Numbered from the stretch's first letter, positions 1 through 5,173 are shown. The stretch is 5,706 bases of DNA from an uncultured Oscillospiraceae bacterium (GCA_910584805.1 CAJUCB010000023.1:1-5706); one strand, 5' to 3'. Notes: generated from the letters alone by a model not told the origin. Numbers and translations are program-made.

Positions 1-184
1 TGGCGCCGCGGACCTGCTGGTCGGCGTGGCGGGAGTCAACGCCCAGCTTCACGTGCAGTTCCACAGTCTCGTCGAACTTGGCGGGGGCGGTCTTGACGAT
101 GAGATCCATCGCTTCAGCGGTGTCGTACAGGTTGGTTTTGTCGATCTGCTTTGCGCAGTCCTGATATTTCTTTCCTCTAAACAT
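1..184 (-). CDS. rplA: 50S ribosomal protein L1, N-terminal part (runs off left edge)
   Basis: The minus strand from 184 encodes 61 residues beginning MFRGKKYQDC, with LYDTAEAMDLIVKTAPAKF and a segment ending HVKLGVDSRHADQQVRGA. This is the well-conserved start of ribosomal protein L1, including the GVDxRHADQQVRG block. The ATG at 182-184 is preceded by an AAGGGGG ribosome binding site 14 nt or less downstream of the rplK stop, so the two genes are tightly coupled. L1 forms the mobile stalk of the 50S subunit at the E site. In many bacteria it also represses translation of its own rplK-rplA mRNA, and a candidate target site lies at 649-679. The gene is truncated only by the window edge; the rest of the protein cannot be judged. 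Confidence 0.97.
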   Translation of the reverse strand, partial: MFRGKKYQDCAKQIDKTNLYDTAEAMDLIVKTAPAKFDETVELHVKLGVDSRHADQQVRGA

Positions 185-198
185 TTGCTTCTACCCCC

Positions 199-624
199 TT
201 ACTCGCCTACGACCACGCCCATGGAGCGGGCGGTGCCGGCGATCATGCTCATGGCAGCCTCGATGCTGCTGGCGTTGAGGTCGCGCATCTTGGTCTCAGC
301 GATCTTGCGCACGTCTTCCTTGCTGATGGTGGCCACCTTCTCCTTGTTGGGCACGCCAGATGCCTTTTCCAGGTTGCAGGCCTTCTTGATGAGGACAGCC
401 GCGGGAGGCGTCTTGGTGATGAAGGAGAAGGAGCGGTCGGCGTAAACGGTGATCACCACGGGGATAATCAGGCCGGCGTCGTTCTTGGTGCGCTCGTTGA
501 ACTCCTTGGTGAAGGCGGAGATATTGATGCCGTGCTGGCCCAGGGCAGGGCCCACGGGGGGCGCCGGGGTTGCTTTCCCGGCGGGAATCTGTAATTTGAC
601 GTATCCAGTAACTTTCTGTGCCAC
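199..624 (-). CDS. rplK: 50S ribosomal protein L11
   Basis: This 141-residue protein has the usual L11 length and sequence. The N-terminal domain carries AQKVTGYVKLQIPAGKA and PPVGPALGQHGINI (about residues 22-35). The C-terminal 23S rRNA-binding domain covers roughly residues 72-141, with KTPPAAVLIKKA and a MIAGTARSMG end. L11 binds the GTPase-associated centre of 23S rRNA and helps elongation factors and the stringent-response enzyme RelA work on the ribosome. The start is a GTG at 622-624, chosen because the family begins MAQKV here and a GGAGGTG ribosome binding site ends 8 nt upstream. The 113-nt gap to nusG holds RNA hairpins, including a likely L1-binding leader, so rplK and rplA are probably under L1 feedback. 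rplA follows after 14 nt. Confidence 0.98.
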   Translation of the reverse strand: MAQKVTGYVKLQIPAGKATPAPPVGPALGQHGINISAFTKEFNERTKNDAGLIIPVVITVYADRSFSFITKTPPAAVLIKKACNLEKASGVPNKEKVATISKEDVRKIAETKMRDLNASSIEAAMSMIAGTARSMGVVVGE

Positions 625-648
625 TTAGAGCACCTCCATTTTGTAAAT

Positions 649-679
649 GTGGTTGGACGGAGCGGCAAGCTCCTCCCAC
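649..679 (-). promoter_or_regulatory. Probable L1 autoregulatory mRNA leader upstream of rplK
   Basis: Read on the minus strand, this RNA folds as GUGG / GA / GGAGC / UUGCC loop / GCUCC / GUCCAA / CCAC. An outer 4-bp stem (649-652 with 676-679) is separated from an inner 5-bp stem (659-663 with 669-673) by an asymmetric internal loop. The GUGGGAGG string also matches the start of the 23S rRNA helix 76-78 region to which L1 binds. It ends about 25 nt before the rplK GTG. L1 is known to repress rplK-rplA translation through rRNA-mimicking mRNA hairpins. The shape, letters and position agree, but the assignment is from pattern alone, without a covariance-model search. Confidence 0.68.
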
Positions 680-682
680 GCC

Positions 683-701
683 TGCGGGGCCGCGCCCCGC
701 A
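683..701 (-). other. GC-rich stem-loop in the nusG-rplK gap
   Basis: TGCGGGGC and GCCCCGCA form a perfect 8-bp stem around a 3-nt loop, directly 5' (in the transcript) of the L1-type element. No U-tract follows, so a simple intrinsic terminator is unlikely. It may be an RNA-processing or stability hairpin, or part of a larger L1 leader fold. Confidence 0.55.
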
Positions 702-711
702 AGTCATAACG

Positions 712-739
712 AACAGCGGAAGGGGTCCCCCCCACTGTT
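712..739 (-). other. Stem-loop spanning the nusG stop codon
   Basis: AACAG at 712-716 pairs with CTGTT at 735-739, and the stem continues inward through G-rich/C-rich arms with one mismatch or wobble. The hairpin takes in most of the nusG TAA stop (738-740). The RNA after it (CGUUAUGAC on the minus strand) is not U-rich, so it is not a good intrinsic terminator. It might modulate read-through from nusG to rplK; its function is unknown. Confidence 0.4.
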
Positions 740-1256
740 AAATGGACTCGATTTGGTCCAAATCCAGCTCCACCGGGGTCTCCCGGCCGAACATGGACAC
801 CACGACCCGGACCTTCTGGCGCTCGGTGTCGATCTCTTCCACGGTGCCCAGGAAGGACTCCAGGGCGCCGTCGGTGATGCGCACGCTGCTGCCCACCTCG
901 TAGCTGACCAGGACCTCCCGCTTTTCCACACCCAGGGAGGAAATCTCCGTCTCGGTGAGGGGGATGGCCTTGTTGCCAGAGCCCACAAAACCAGTGACGC
1001 CCCGGACATTGCGCACCAGGTGCCAGGTCTCGTCGGTCATCACCATCTTCACCAGCACGTAGCCGGGGAACACCTTGCGCTCCACGGTCTTGGGGCCGGC
1101 GTCGGTAATCTCGGTGACGGTCTCCAGGGGGATGTTCACCGCCTGGATGAGCTCACCCATGTTGCGGTTTTCCACAGCTTTTTCAATGGTGGCCTTTACG
1201 GTGTTTTCATACCCGGAATAGGTGTGGGCCACATACCATTTCGCTTCTTCAGCCAT
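738..1256 (-). CDS. nusG: Transcription termination/antitermination factor NusG
   Basis: This 172-residue protein has normal NusG length. The N-terminal NGN domain (about residues 5-105) contains KWYVAHTYSGYENTVK and the family signature FPGYVLVKM (63-71), with TWHLVRNVRGVTGFVG after it. A C-terminal KOW domain follows, with VGSSVRITDGALESFLGTV at about 121-139. NusG binds RNA polymerase through the NGN domain to affect pausing and processivity, and its KOW domain contacts ribosomal protein S10 or Rho. The ATG at 1254-1256 has an AGGAG ribosome binding site in the 16-nt gap after secE, which supports this start and operon co-translation. Nothing appears broken. The usual neighbours secE and rplK flank it. 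Confidence 0.98.
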   Translation of the reverse strand: MAEEAKWYVAHTYSGYENTVKATIEKAVENRNMGELIQAVNIPLETVTEITDAGPKTVERKVFPGYVLVKMVMTDETWHLVRNVRGVTGFVGSGNKAIPLTETEISSLGVEKREVLVSYEVGSSVRITDGALESFLGTVEEIDTERQKVRVVVSMFGRETPVELDLDQIESI

Positions 1257-1272
1257 AATGTTCTCCTAAACC

Positions 1273-1614
1273 TCAGCGGCCGAAGAGGGAGAGCAGGGCG
1301 TCGATGAGGGCGCTTGCGATGCCGTCGAAGATCCAGACAATGACGCCCACGACGATGACGCAGACGATCACAATGCCGGTGTTCCTGAGGGTCTCCGCGC
1401 GGGAGGGCCAGGCGACCTTTTTCAGCTCTGCCTTCAGCTCCCGGAAGAAGCGGCCGATGCGCTTGCCCACGCCGGGCTTCTTGTCCTTCTCGGCCTTGGC
1501 CTTGTCCTTTTTGGGCTTGGCGGCCTTGGGTTCTTTGGCTTCCTTACTGTCCTTCGGCTGTTTGTTCTGTGTCATCTCGGTTTCGTCCAGGTTCTGCTTT
1601 TCCTTTTCAGACAT
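1273..1614 (-). CDS. secE: Preprotein translocase subunit SecE
   Basis: This is the small single-span subunit of the SecYEG channel, which clamps SecY in the cytoplasmic membrane. The conserved SecE block KAELKKVAWPSRAETLRNTG spans about residues 61-80. It is followed by one hydrophobic helix (about 80-103, IVIVCVIVVGVIVWIF) and a short tail. About 50 residues in front are very rich in Lys, Glu and Asp, so the protein is longer than the minimal 60-residue SecE; such low-complexity extensions are variable and probably disordered. The start is taken as the ATG at 1612-1614 (113 residues) because an AGAAGGG ribosome binding site sits 11 nt before it. A GTG at 1624-1626 would add four residues but overlaps that site. 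It lies between rpmG and nusG, as is usual. Confidence 0.95.
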   Translation of the reverse strand: MSEKEKQNLDETEMTQNKQPKDSKEAKEPKAAKPKKDKAKAEKDKKPGVGKRIGRFFRELKAELKKVAWPSRAETLRNTGIVIVCVIVVGVIVWIFDGIASALIDALLSLFGR

Positions 1615-1657
1615 TCGTTGGTTCACCCTTCTTTCTTAGAGAGAATATGGGCCGTCA

Positions 1658-1822
1658 TCACTTAGTCTCGCTATGAACGGTGTGCTTTCTGCAGAAGGGG
1701 CAGTACTTGTTCATCTCTAAGCGGTCAGGGGTATTCTTCTTGTTTTTCATAGTGTTGTAGTTGCGCTGCTTGCATTCGTTGCATCTGAGGGTGATCTTCA
1801 CCCGTGCGCCGGCTTTTGCCAT
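1658..1822 (-). CDS. rpmG: 50S ribosomal protein L33, zinc-ribbon form
   Basis: This small 54-residue gene lies on the minus strand. It begins MAKAGARVKITLRC and contains CNEC (residues 14-17), RNYNTMKNKKNTPDRLEM, then CPFC (41-44) and a tail ending HSETK. This is ribosomal protein L33 of the large subunit, and the two CxxC pairs mark the zinc-binding (C+) form. Some bacteria carry a second, cysteine-free copy induced under zinc limitation; none is visible here. The ATG at 1820-1822 has a near-perfect AAAGGAGGTG ribosome binding site about 7 nt upstream. It is the first gene of the operon, behind the promoter at 2066-2095 and a long leader. secE begins 43 nt after its stop. Confidence 0.96.
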   Translation of the reverse strand: MAKAGARVKITLRCNECKQRNYNTMKNKKNTPDRLEMNKYCPFCRKHTVHSETK

Positions 1823-2058
1823 GTCGCGGCACCTCCTTTACGATGTTCGGCCCCGGAAAAGAAAGCGCCGGAAGCCGGCTCTCGTCTTATCCAGGCGAAG
1901 GCCAGTCCCCGACAGTTCTATCTATACCACGCGCTCTAGGGAGCGCGAAAAAGAACACGGTTGGATCGGCTTTCTTTGCCTCCCTATGTCCGATGCGGTC
2001 AAGGGTTTGCGGGCAGATACCGTTAATCTGCGCACAAAAATAAAGCCCTTTTCATAGG
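1823..2058 (-). other. Long 5' leader of the rpmG-secE-nusG operon with stem-loops
   Basis: If transcription starts about 7 nt after the -10 box, the rpmG mRNA has a leader of about 236 nt. It contains three short inverted repeats: GCAGAT/ATCTGC (2013-2018 with 2026-2031), CGCGCTC/GAGCGCG (1930-1936 with 1941-1947, 4-nt loop) and GCCGG/CCGGC (1867-1871 with 1875-1879, followed by a U-rich run at 1853-1864). A 10-codon reading frame (2023-2055) begins within a few bases of the predicted transcript start, with no ribosome binding site. No known riboswitch or tRNA was recognised. It may hold an attenuator, but this is inference. Confidence 0.45.
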
Positions 2059-2065
2059 TGTACTT

Positions 2066-2095
2066 ATAGTACCATGCTTGTCCCGCCACTGTCAA
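2066..2095 (-). promoter_or_regulatory. Sigma-A-type promoter for the rpmG operon
   Basis: On the minus strand a consensus TTGACA (-35, 2090-2095) is followed after 18 nt by TACTAT (-10, 2066-2071). The predicted transcription start is near 2058-2060. A perfect -35 with a near-consensus -10 is what a highly expressed ribosomal protein operon would need. It diverges from the promoter at 2287-2316. Confidence 0.82.
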
Positions 2096-2256
2096 GAGAC
2101 TTTTCCTGTAGGATTTTACCGAAAATAGGGGAAAAAAGGAGGTGGGCGGGGGCGGTACTTCATAAGGCGGCGGGGCTGGGGATGGCTGCGTGAGAGTTTG
2201 GGACTGTGTGGATAGGATTTCCCCTAGGCCCGCTGAACCTGCCCCTTCCTTCAAAT
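2096..2256. other. Intergenic stretch between divergent promoters, no gene seen
   Basis: This G-rich stretch separates the two divergent transcription units. A GGAGGTGG string near 2137-2145 looks like a ribosome binding site, but no convincing start codon or reading frame follows. The only open frame through it on the minus strand (1922-2254) runs straight across the rpmG promoter and has low-complexity Pro/Ser content. No terminator, RNA gene or repeat was recognised. Confidence 0.5.
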
Positions 2257-2279
2257 TTCTCGAAAGCTACTTTCGAGAA
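2257..2279. promoter_or_regulatory. 23-bp palindrome upstream of the CoA-transferase promoter (candidate operator)
   Basis: TTCTCGAAAG and CTTTCGAGAA are perfect 10-bp inverted arms around a CTA spacer. The palindrome ends 7 nt before the -35 box of the promoter at 2287-2316, a position typical of an activator or repressor site. No T-run follows directly on either strand, so it is a poor terminator. The binding protein is unknown and no regulator gene lies next to it. Confidence 0.6.
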
Positions 2280-2286
2280 TCCTCGT

Positions 2287-2316
2287 TTTACAAACCCGCC
2301 CTGGCGCCGCTATACT
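2287..2316 (+). promoter_or_regulatory. Sigma-A-type promoter for the CoA-transferase gene
   Basis: TTTACA (2287-2292) and TATACT (2311-2316) are separated by 18 nt. The predicted start is near 2323, giving a leader of about 70 nt to the ATG at 2392. The palindrome at 2257-2279 lies just upstream. Confidence 0.72.
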
Positions 2317-2391
2317 AGAGCCAGAAAGCAAACCACGCCGCCCTGGGCCGCGGACCTGACGGGAGGCAGAGCGTCGAAAGGAGCGTTTCTC

Positions 2392-3675
2392 ATGGCAAAA
2401 TTCGTCACTGCCCAGGAGGCCGTCCAGGCCATCCACTCCGGGGACCGGGTGGTCCTGGCCCACAGCGTGGGGGAACCCCAGGCACTGGTCAACGCGATGC
2501 TGGACAACTACCAGGCCTACCAAAATGTGGAGGTCCTACATATGCTGGCCCTGGGCCCCTGCAAGTATACCCAGCCCCAGTACGCCGGCCATTTTTGGCA
2601 CAACTCCCTCTTCGCCGGGCCCGGGAGCCGGGCCGCTGTGAATGAGGGGCGGGCGGACTACACCCCCAACCTCTTTGGGGAGTCCCCCCGGCTGTTCTAC
2701 GAGGGCATTTTGCCCATCGACGTGGCCCTCATCACCCTCTCGCCCCCGGATGAGCGGGGCTATTGCTCCTACGGGGTGACGGTGGACTATACCAAGTGCA
2801 TCACCGAGACCGCCAAGCTGGTGATTGCCCAGATCAACGACTGTATGCCCCGGACCTACGGCGACACCCTGGTCCACATTGACGACATCGACCTGGCGGT
2901 GCGCTGCGACGAACCCCTGTTCCGCCGCCCCATTATCCCCATCGGGGAGATCGAGCGGAAGATCGGTGCCCACTGCGCCAGCCTCATCGACGACGGGGCC
3001 ACCATTCAATTGGGCATTGGCTCCATCCCCGACGCCATCCTCAGCTTTTTGGACGAGAAAAACGACCTGGGGGTCCACTCGGAGATGCTCTGCGACGGGG
3101 CGTTGCGGCTGCTGAAACAGGGGAACATCAACAACAGCCGGAAGAACATCAACAAAGGCGTGTCTGTGGTCACCTACCTCTATGGCCAGGACGAGCTGTA
3201 TGAGTACGCCCGCCTGAACCCCAAGCTGCAAATCTTCCCGGTGAACTATGTCAACGACCCCAGGATCATTGGGCAGAACGACAACGTGGTGTCGGTGAAT
3301 TCCGCCCTCAGTGTGGACCTCATCGGCCAGGTGGCGGCGGACTCCATCAGCGCCGATACCATTTTCAGCGGGGCCGGTGGGTTTGTGGACTTCGTCCGGG
3401 GGGCCTCCTTCTCCAAGGGGGGCAAGTCCATCATTGCCATGCCCGCCACCGCCATGAAGGGGAAGGCCTCCCGGATTGTGGAGCAGTTCGACGCTGGCCG
3501 GCCCATCACCCTCTCCCGCTTTGAGACCCACTATGTGGTTACGGAGTACGGCATTGCCAACCTCCGGGGCCGGACCCTGCGCCAGCGGGCCAGGGACCTC
3601 ATCGCCATCGCCCACCCGGATTTCCGGGATGAGCTGAAGGAGGCCTACGAGCGGAGGTTCCGGGAGGCCTTTTGA
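2392..3675 (+). CDS. Acetyl-CoA hydrolase/transferase family protein, probably 4-hydroxybutyrate or butyryl-CoA:acetate CoA-transferase
   Basis: This 427-residue protein fits the family I CoA-transferases related to 4-hydroxybutyrate CoA-transferase (AbfT/Cat2) and butyryl-CoA:acetate CoA-transferase (But). Such enzymes move CoA between an acyl-CoA and a free acid (often acetate) through a glutamyl-CoA thioester, in the cytoplasm. The N-terminal domain starts MAKFVTAQEAVQAI. GIGSIPDAI lies at 208-216, the probable catalytic Glu is E231 in HSEM, GAGGFVDFVRGAS spans 327-339, and VVTEYGIANLRG spans 382-393. The start is the ATG at 2392 with AAAGGAG about 8 nt upstream; an in-frame GTG at 2206 would add 62 residues that lie across the promoter and palindrome. 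It is a lone gene with its own promoter and terminator. In Clostridia these enzymes commonly serve butyrate formation. The exact acyl substrate cannot be decided by eye. Confidence 0.9.
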   Translation: MAKFVTAQEAVQAIHSGDRVVLAHSVGEPQALVNAMLDNYQAYQNVEVLHMLALGPCKYTQPQYAGHFWHNSLFAGPGSRAAVNEGRADYTPNLFGESPRLFYEGILPIDVALITLSPPDERGYCSYGVTVDYTKCITETAKLVIAQINDCMPRTYGDTLVHIDDIDLAVRCDEPLFRRPIIPIGEIERKIGAHCASLIDDGATIQLGIGSIPDAILSFLDEKNDLGVHSEMLCDGALRLLKQGNINNSRKNINKGVSVVTYLYGQDELYEYARLNPKLQIFPVNYVNDPRIIGQNDNVVSVNSALSVDLIGQVAADSISADTIFSGAGGFVDFVRGASFSKGGKSIIAMPATAMKGKASRIVEQFDAGRPITLSRFETHYVVTEYGIANLRGRTLRQRARDLIAIAHPDFRDELKEAYERRFREAF

Positions 3676-3707
3676 CAATCGCTACAACGGTAGTCCCCTC
3701 CAAATAG

Positions 3708-3741
3708 AGCAGCCCGGACCAGAGATACGGTCCGGGCTGCT
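3708..3741 (+). terminator. Terminator after the CoA-transferase gene
   Basis: AGCAGCCCGGACC and GGTCCGGGCTGCT form a perfect 13-bp stem around an 8-nt loop, 32 nt after the stop codon. The following bases (GCATATTTG) are only weakly U-rich. The stem is strong, so it very likely ends the transcript, though it is not a textbook U-tract terminator. Confidence 0.75.
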
Positions 3742-3753
3742 GCATATTTGCTG

Positions 3754-3782
3754 TTGAATTTTACAGCGCTTTGGGGTATACT
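3754..3782 (+). promoter_or_regulatory. Promoter of the toxin-antitoxin module
   Basis: TTGAAT (3754-3759) and TATACT (3777-3782) are separated by 17 nt, close to the sigma-A consensus. The start codon of the antitoxin at 3828 is about 38 nt from the predicted transcript start. Phd/YefM-type antitoxins usually bind and repress this region; a palindromic GTATAC overlaps the -10 box, but no clear operator dyad was found. Confidence 0.72.
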
Positions 3783-3827
3783 ACTCCCATAGGCTGAAAA
3801 CCGTGAGGATAGGAAGGGGTGGCTGAT

Positions 3828-4100
3828 ATGCCGAACATCAAACCGATCTCTGATTTACGAAACTATACGGAAGTGCTGCAAAATGTGGACGTGGACGCTC
3901 CGGTGTTCCTGACGAAAAACGGGCGGGGGAAATATGTTATCATGGATATCCGGGACTATGACCGGGAACAGGCCATGGCCCGGCTGATGCACGAGCTGGA
4001 AATCGGACGCAGGTCTGGGGAGACGGAAGGGTGGCTGACCTTGGAGGAGGTGGAGGAGCATCTCGGCATTCGATACAACGAACAAAATACATCTGTCTGA
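3828..4100 (+). CDS. Type II toxin-antitoxin system antitoxin, Phd/YefM family
   Basis: This 90-residue protein has the N-terminal Phd/YefM DNA-binding and dimerisation pattern: IKPISDLRNYTEVLQNV (about 4-20), PVFLTKNGRGKYVIMDIRDYD (25-45), then an acidic C-terminal helix region (EELEIG-like, LTLEEVEEHLGI at 70-81) of the sort that wraps a toxin. Antitoxins of this family neutralise a RelE/ParE-like partner and repress their own promoter. The ATG at 3828 is chosen because AGGAAGGGG ends 8 nt upstream; a GTG at 3819 would start inside that site. Its 3' end overlaps a ParE/RelE-like reading frame in another frame, the usual operon layout. The antitoxin itself looks intact. Confidence 0.9.
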   Translation: MPNIKPISDLRNYTEVLQNVDVDAPVFLTKNGRGKYVIMDIRDYDREQAMARLMHELEIGRRSGETEGWLTLEEVEEHLGIRYNEQNTSV

Positions 4101-4395
4101 GCCAGCACAGAGAGACCTGGCAGGAATCAAGTCGTATATTGCGGAGGAATTGAAAAATCCAACGGCTGCACTTGCGACGATAACTAAAATTACGAAAAGC
4201 ATACGTATGTTGAAAACACATGCCTTTGCGGGGGCGGCCTTGTCATCCATTGCGCGTGTGGATACGGATCACCGCTTTTTGGTCACGGGAAACTACCTCT
4301 GCTTCTACCGGGTAGAGGGCAGTGATGTCTATATAGACCGTGTGATTTATGGCAAACGGGACTATCTTCGGGTCTTGTTTGATGAGGAAGTATAA
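4078..4395 (+). CDS. ParE/RelE-type toxin reading frame with no standard start codon (possible pseudogene)
   Basis: The frame encodes about 105 residues with the ParE/RelE plasmid-stabilisation pattern: NKIHLSEPAQRDLAGIKSYI at the N-terminus, a basic helical middle (residues 31-50), then HRFLVTGNYLCFYRVEG and YIDRVIYGKRDYLRVLF at the C-terminus. Family members poison gyrase or ribosome-bound mRNA; which applies here is unknown. The oddity is the start. The codon where the family Met belongs (4078-4080) is ACG, and no ATG, GTG or TTG occurs in frame between the stop at 4036 and a TTG at 4150. That TTG would remove 24 conserved residues and has a badly spaced site (GGAGG 2 nt away). A T at 4079 would restore ATG and keep Asn in the overlapping antitoxin. 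Either a rare start is used (ACG, ATA 4087, CTG 4093, or ATC 4060 behind AGGAGGTGG) or the toxin is dead. The body is otherwise full length. Confidence 0.75.
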   Translation, partial: TNKIHLSEPAQRDLAGIKSYIAEELKNPTAALATITKITKSIRMLKTHAFAGAALSSIARVDTDHRFLVTGNYLCFYRVEGSDVYIDRVIYGKRDYLRVLFDEEV

Positions 4396-4412
4396 CAAGT
4401 AGAGAATTCAAT

Positions 4413-4455
4413 AAGGGAGGCCGTCTGCTACAGTAGTGGCAGACGGCCTCCCTTT
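4413..4455 (+). terminator. Terminator after the toxin-antitoxin module
   Basis: AAGGGAGGCCGTCTGC and GCAGACGGCCTCCCTT form a perfect 16-bp stem around a 10-nt loop, starting 18 nt after the toxin stop. The tail TTTAT is short. Because the stem starts with AA and ends with TT, it could act weakly in both directions. Confidence 0.78.
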
Positions 4456-4521
4456 ATCACCCCAGGCTTTATGTTTTCCCCCAGGGTCCATCTTCCTTTC
4501 TCTCTCATTATCTGGGAAAAT

Positions 4522-4542
4522 GAAACGGAAAACCGTTTCCGT
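4522..4542. repeat. Nested inverted repeats upstream of the recombinase gene
   Basis: Two overlapping perfect dyads share this stretch: GAAACGG-AAAA-CCGTTTC (4522-4539) and ACGGAAA-ACCG-TTTCCGT (4525-4542). They end 25 nt before the recombinase ATG. The position suits an autoregulatory operator or a recombinase-binding half-site pair. No second copy was noticed in the window, and no convincing promoter was found around it. Confidence 0.5.
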
Positions 4543-4567
4543 CCACAGAGAGAAAGGCGTGAGAGAG

Positions 4568-5173
4568 ATGTTGACGAATCAATATGGTTACCTTCGTGTC
4601 AGCACCAAGGAACAGCATGAGGACCGCCAGCTGGCCGCCCTGCGGGCGCTGGCCATCCCGGAGGAAAACCTGTTTATGGATAAGCAATCCGGCAAGGATT
4701 TCCAGCGGCCCCAGTACAAAAAGATGGTGAAGCGAATACAGCGGGACGACTTGCTCTATATCAAAAGCATCGACCGGCTGGGGCGCAACTATGAGGAGAT
4801 TTTGGAACAGTGGCGCTTGCTCACCAAGGAGAAGGGGGCCGATATCGTGGTCCTGGACATGCCCCTGCTGGACACCCGCCGGGGGAAGGACCTCATGGGG
4901 ACCTTTTTGAGCGATATCGTCCTGCAAGTGCTCTCCTTCGTGGCGGAGAACGAGCGCAGCAACATCCGCCAGCGGCAGGCGGAGGGCATTGAGGCGGCCA
5001 AGGCCAAGGGGGTGAAGTTTGGTAGGCCGTCCACGCCCCTGCCGGAGAACTTTGACCAGGTGTACCGGGCGTGGCGGGGGAAGAAGCTGACCCTCCAAGA
5101 GGCTGCCGCCGCCTGCGCCATGCCCCGGGGGACGTTTTATTCCAAGGCAATGAAGTTTGAGACAACGACCTGA
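4568..5173 (+). CDS. Small serine recombinase (resolvase/invertase family)
   Basis: This 201-residue protein has the resolvase/DNA-invertase layout. The catalytic domain begins MLTNQYGYLRVSTKEQ with the nucleophile Ser12 and nearby Arg10. DRQ lies at 19-21, MDKQSGKDFQRPQY at 37-50, and SIDRLGRNYEEI at 67-78 supplies the conserved arginines (R70, R73). The long helix with SFVAENERSNIRQRQAEGI (123-141) leads to GRP at 152-154 and a C-terminal helix-turn-helix (about 174-197, LTLQEAAAACAMPRGTFY). Such enzymes make staggered breaks at a two-base core and invert or resolve DNA. The ATG at 4568 is used because the family starts here; AAAGG lies about 10 nt upstream, and an in-frame ATG at 4520 lacks a site. 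No res or inversion site pair, transposase or cargo is evident. It appears intact, and its target is unknown. Confidence 0.92.
   Translation: MLTNQYGYLRVSTKEQHEDRQLAALRALAIPEENLFMDKQSGKDFQRPQYKKMVKRIQRDDLLYIKSIDRLGRNYEEILEQWRLLTKEKGADIVVLDMPLLDTRRGKDLMGTFLSDIVLQVLSFVAENERSNIRQRQAEGIEAAKAKGVKFGRPSTPLPENFDQVYRAWRGKKLTLQEAAAACAMPRGTFYSKAMKFETTT

Noticed and set aside
618..1307. Open frame on the plus strand opposite nusG
   Set aside because: The translation is low-complexity (His, Gly, Leu rich), it overlaps nusG, and it has no credible ribosome binding site.
1930..1947. CGCGCTC/GAGCGCG hairpin as an intrinsic terminator
   Set aside because: In the direction of transcription (minus strand) the U-run lies before the hairpin, not after. 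On the plus strand it is followed by A residues.
1922..2254. 110-codon minus-strand frame over the intergenic region
   Set aside because: It spans the rpmG promoter and most of the leader, has a Pro/Ser-rich start, no recognisable domain and no ribosome binding site.
2206..2391. N-terminal extension of the CoA-transferase from an upstream GTG
   Set aside because: It would run through the promoter and palindrome and adds 62 residues unlike the family; the ATG at 2392 has a good ribosome binding site.
2536..3678. Long open frame on the minus strand opposite the CoA-transferase gene
   Set aside because: It is an antisense frame kept open by high GC and codon bias. Its translation is rich in Gly, Val, His and Pro with no family resemblance, whereas the plus strand encodes a clear enzyme.
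3708..4455. The two long hairpins flanking the toxin-antitoxin genes as terminal repeats of a mobile element
   Set aside because: Their stem sequences are unrelated to each other, each lies right after a stop codon, and no target duplication is seen, so terminators explain them.
4508..5098. Minus-strand frame opposite the serine recombinase
   Set aside because: It is a shadow of the recombinase gene, with no domain and no translation signal.
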